Below, in pieces: positions 11,640 through 12,745 of a stretch of 12,745 nt of DNA. Source of the DNA: an uncultured Clostridia bacterium (GTDB lineage: Bacteria > Bacillota_A > Clostridia > Christensenellales > Aristaeellaceae); NCBI GenBank assembly GCA_934645275.1, contig CAKUDW010000032.1:1-12745 (forward strand), read 5' to 3'. The notes below the pieces were generated by a model. It was not told where the DNA came from, searched no databases, and worked only from the letters and a program-made list of their open reading frames with translations. The stretch's first letter is position 1, and every line of letters starts with the position of its first letter. Made by a program: the position numbers and the translations under genes.

Positions 11640-12683
11640 ATGCGGAAGGTATTCTTTAAGATAATAATCGTTTTTTGTTGGCTCGGTGTCTGCGCCTGCG
11701 CCTGCGCGCATGTCGATGACGTTTGGACGGATGACTACGACGTCTGGACTGATGACTATATTATATATTGGGTTGATGTTACGGATAGATGGGTTGATGT
11801 TGATGATACAGATAAGCGTGTTGATAGCCTCATCACGGCATCGAGTTGTAACCGGGGTTCACATTCCGTAGCGAATATTGGCTATGGCTATTTACTGGAA
11901 GGAAATACAGAGAATAATGTTTACTATGCGGTCATGCGAGATAAAGACCGGTGGGATATATGCGAAGTTGGCGCAAGCATCCCTACCATAACGTTGGTGG
12001 ATCCCGACATCATTAGGATACTGGCTTATCAAAACGAAACTGTTTTTTATATAACTTCAAAGTACGATAAGCCTATATTGATTTCGCTTAATAATGATCA
12101 CGAGAGCATATGCTATCCATATGGCAAATACTCTGAAGAGTTTGATCTATCTGGGGGTTATGAAGATGAAGATGAATGGGCTAATTGGGGGATAAAGCTG
12201 GATGATCGGGAGCTAGAAAGAATAAAGCTGATGTACACCACTACGGTATCTGAGGATGGAAAAATCGCATATTGCATAGAGGACTACGACTACACTCCAC
12301 CGATAAAATATGATAGCGCGATATATGTTACTACACCAAACCAAGCCGATATATACATTGGTGAAGGATCACACCCTGCATGGCTTGACGAGAATAGCTT
12401 GCTTTATATTGGAAATGATTCAAAGCTGTACCAGTATAGCATGGTTGAGGAGACATCGCAGCTATATGTTTCAGATAAAAAGAAGGAAATAGTCATGCCA
12501 CCTGTTGATCCTATGGAGCGAATGGTTGTTATCGATAAAGATCACATCGGCTATATTCAAATGTGTGATAAGCAAAACAAATTGACCTTATTATCGCTGC
12601 GCACAGGGAAATCACATATAGTTGACACTGTGACCCCCTTTTACTTTATGGATGCGATTGTAAGAATTATCTCTGTAGGATGA
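11640..12683 (+). CDS. Exported propeller-like protein of unknown function, candidate orphan Rhs immunity protein
   Basis: 347 residues; GGGAG lies 7 nt before the ATG and the gene starts 17 nt after the Rhs remnant's stop. Residues 1-23 are a signal sequence (basic start, hydrophobic core) ending in a Cys-Ala alternation (VCACACA); a lipoprotein cysteine at 18, 20 or 22 is possible but the lipobox is not canonical. Residues 27-40 are an exact tandem repeat of DVWTDDY, and the region to 62 is very rich in Asp, Trp and Val. From about 120 on, repeated 'xxLxYIxxxxxLxxxx' units (ILAYQNETVFYITSKYDKPI; PAWLDENSLLYIGNDSKLYQ; HIGYIQMCDKQNKLTLLSL) resemble TolB/WD40-type propeller blades. It is intact although its upstream neighbour is decayed. 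Base composition is AT-rich relative to the window. I do not recognise a named family; immunity function is inferred only from position. Confidence 0.72.
   Translation: MRKVFFKIIIVFCWLGVCACACAHVDDVWTDDYDVWTDDYIIYWVDVTDRWVDVDDTDKRVDSLITASSCNRGSHSVANIGYGYLLEGNTENNVYYAVMRDKDRWDICEVGASIPTITLVDPDIIRILAYQNETVFYITSKYDKPILISLNNDHESICYPYGKYSEEFDLSGGYEDEDEWANWGIKLDDRELERIKLMYTTTVSEDGKIAYCIEDYDYTPPIKYDSAIYVTTPNQADIYIGEGSHPAWLDENSLLYIGNDSKLYQYSMVEETSQLYVSDKKKEIVMPPVDPMERMVVIDKDHIGYIQMCDKQNKLTLLSLRTGKSHIVDTVTPFYFMDAIVRIISVG
11718..11759 (+). repeat. 21-bp in-frame tandem duplication
   Basis: Units 11718-11738 and 11739-11759 differ at three silent positions and each encode DVWTDDY. A recent or maintained duplication in the linker after the signal sequence. 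Confidence 0.8.
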
Positions 12684-12745
12684 TAGTATTATTTACAAAA
12701 GTAAATTCATAAAGTGTTACCTCTGGAATCTACATCTATCCATAC
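12684..12745. other. Non-coding tail of the window
   Basis: 62 nt after the last stop. TTTAC-AAAA-GTAAA is a small inverted repeat without a U-tract; nothing else is recognised. Confidence 0.4.

Overview
The window looks like a chromosomal segment of a moderately GC-rich member of the Clostridia (Bacillota), probably a gut Oscillospiraceae/Christensenellaceae-type organism. The basis is a SipW-type signal peptidase with its own substrates, strong AGGAGG ribosome sites, near-consensus sigma-A promoters, tRNA genes with encoded CCA, and the family mix of the genes. The genus cannot be named from sequence alone. The last ~1.5 kb is visibly richer in A+T than the rest and looks acquired.

Layout: (1) 1-2797, minus strand: an operon with sipW first, followed by three secreted proteins with SipW-type signal peptides; the last runs off the left edge. 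(2) 2798-3863: about 1 kb without a credible gene, holding short repeats, a palindrome upstream of sipW and terminator-like hairpins downstream of tetR. (3) 3864-7260: a TetR-family repressor divergent from a three-gene plus-strand operon (class I SAM methyltransferase, alpha/beta hydrolase, LCMT-type SAM methyltransferase). Both promoters can be read, each with a palindrome close to it. (4) 7480-7710, minus: a small HPr-like protein without the phosphorylatable histidine. (5) 7905-8168: a tRNA-Gln(CTG)/tRNA-Glu(CTC) pair with a perfect TTGACA-17-TATAAT promoter and a terminator. (6) 8291-10677: an AraC-family regulator divergent from a MATE efflux pump. (7) 10678-11030: a gene-free stretch packed with hairpins, ending in a good terminator. 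(8) 11155-11622: remains of an Rhs/YD-repeat protein tip with a C-terminal toxin-like cassette, broken by several frameshifts. (9) 11640-12683: an intact gene for an exported, propeller-like, Asp/Trp-rich protein, placed where an Rhs immunity gene would be.

How they work together: SipW very probably cleaves the three co-transcribed exported proteins, which may form surface or matrix material. TetR probably represses itself and the methyltransferase/hydrolase operon, whose small-molecule substrate is unknown. AraC is the likely regulator of the MATE pump. The most interesting parts are the Rhs remnant with its surviving downstream gene, the structured non-coding block before it, the TetR gene that seems to lack a canonical start codon, and the two-methyltransferase operon.
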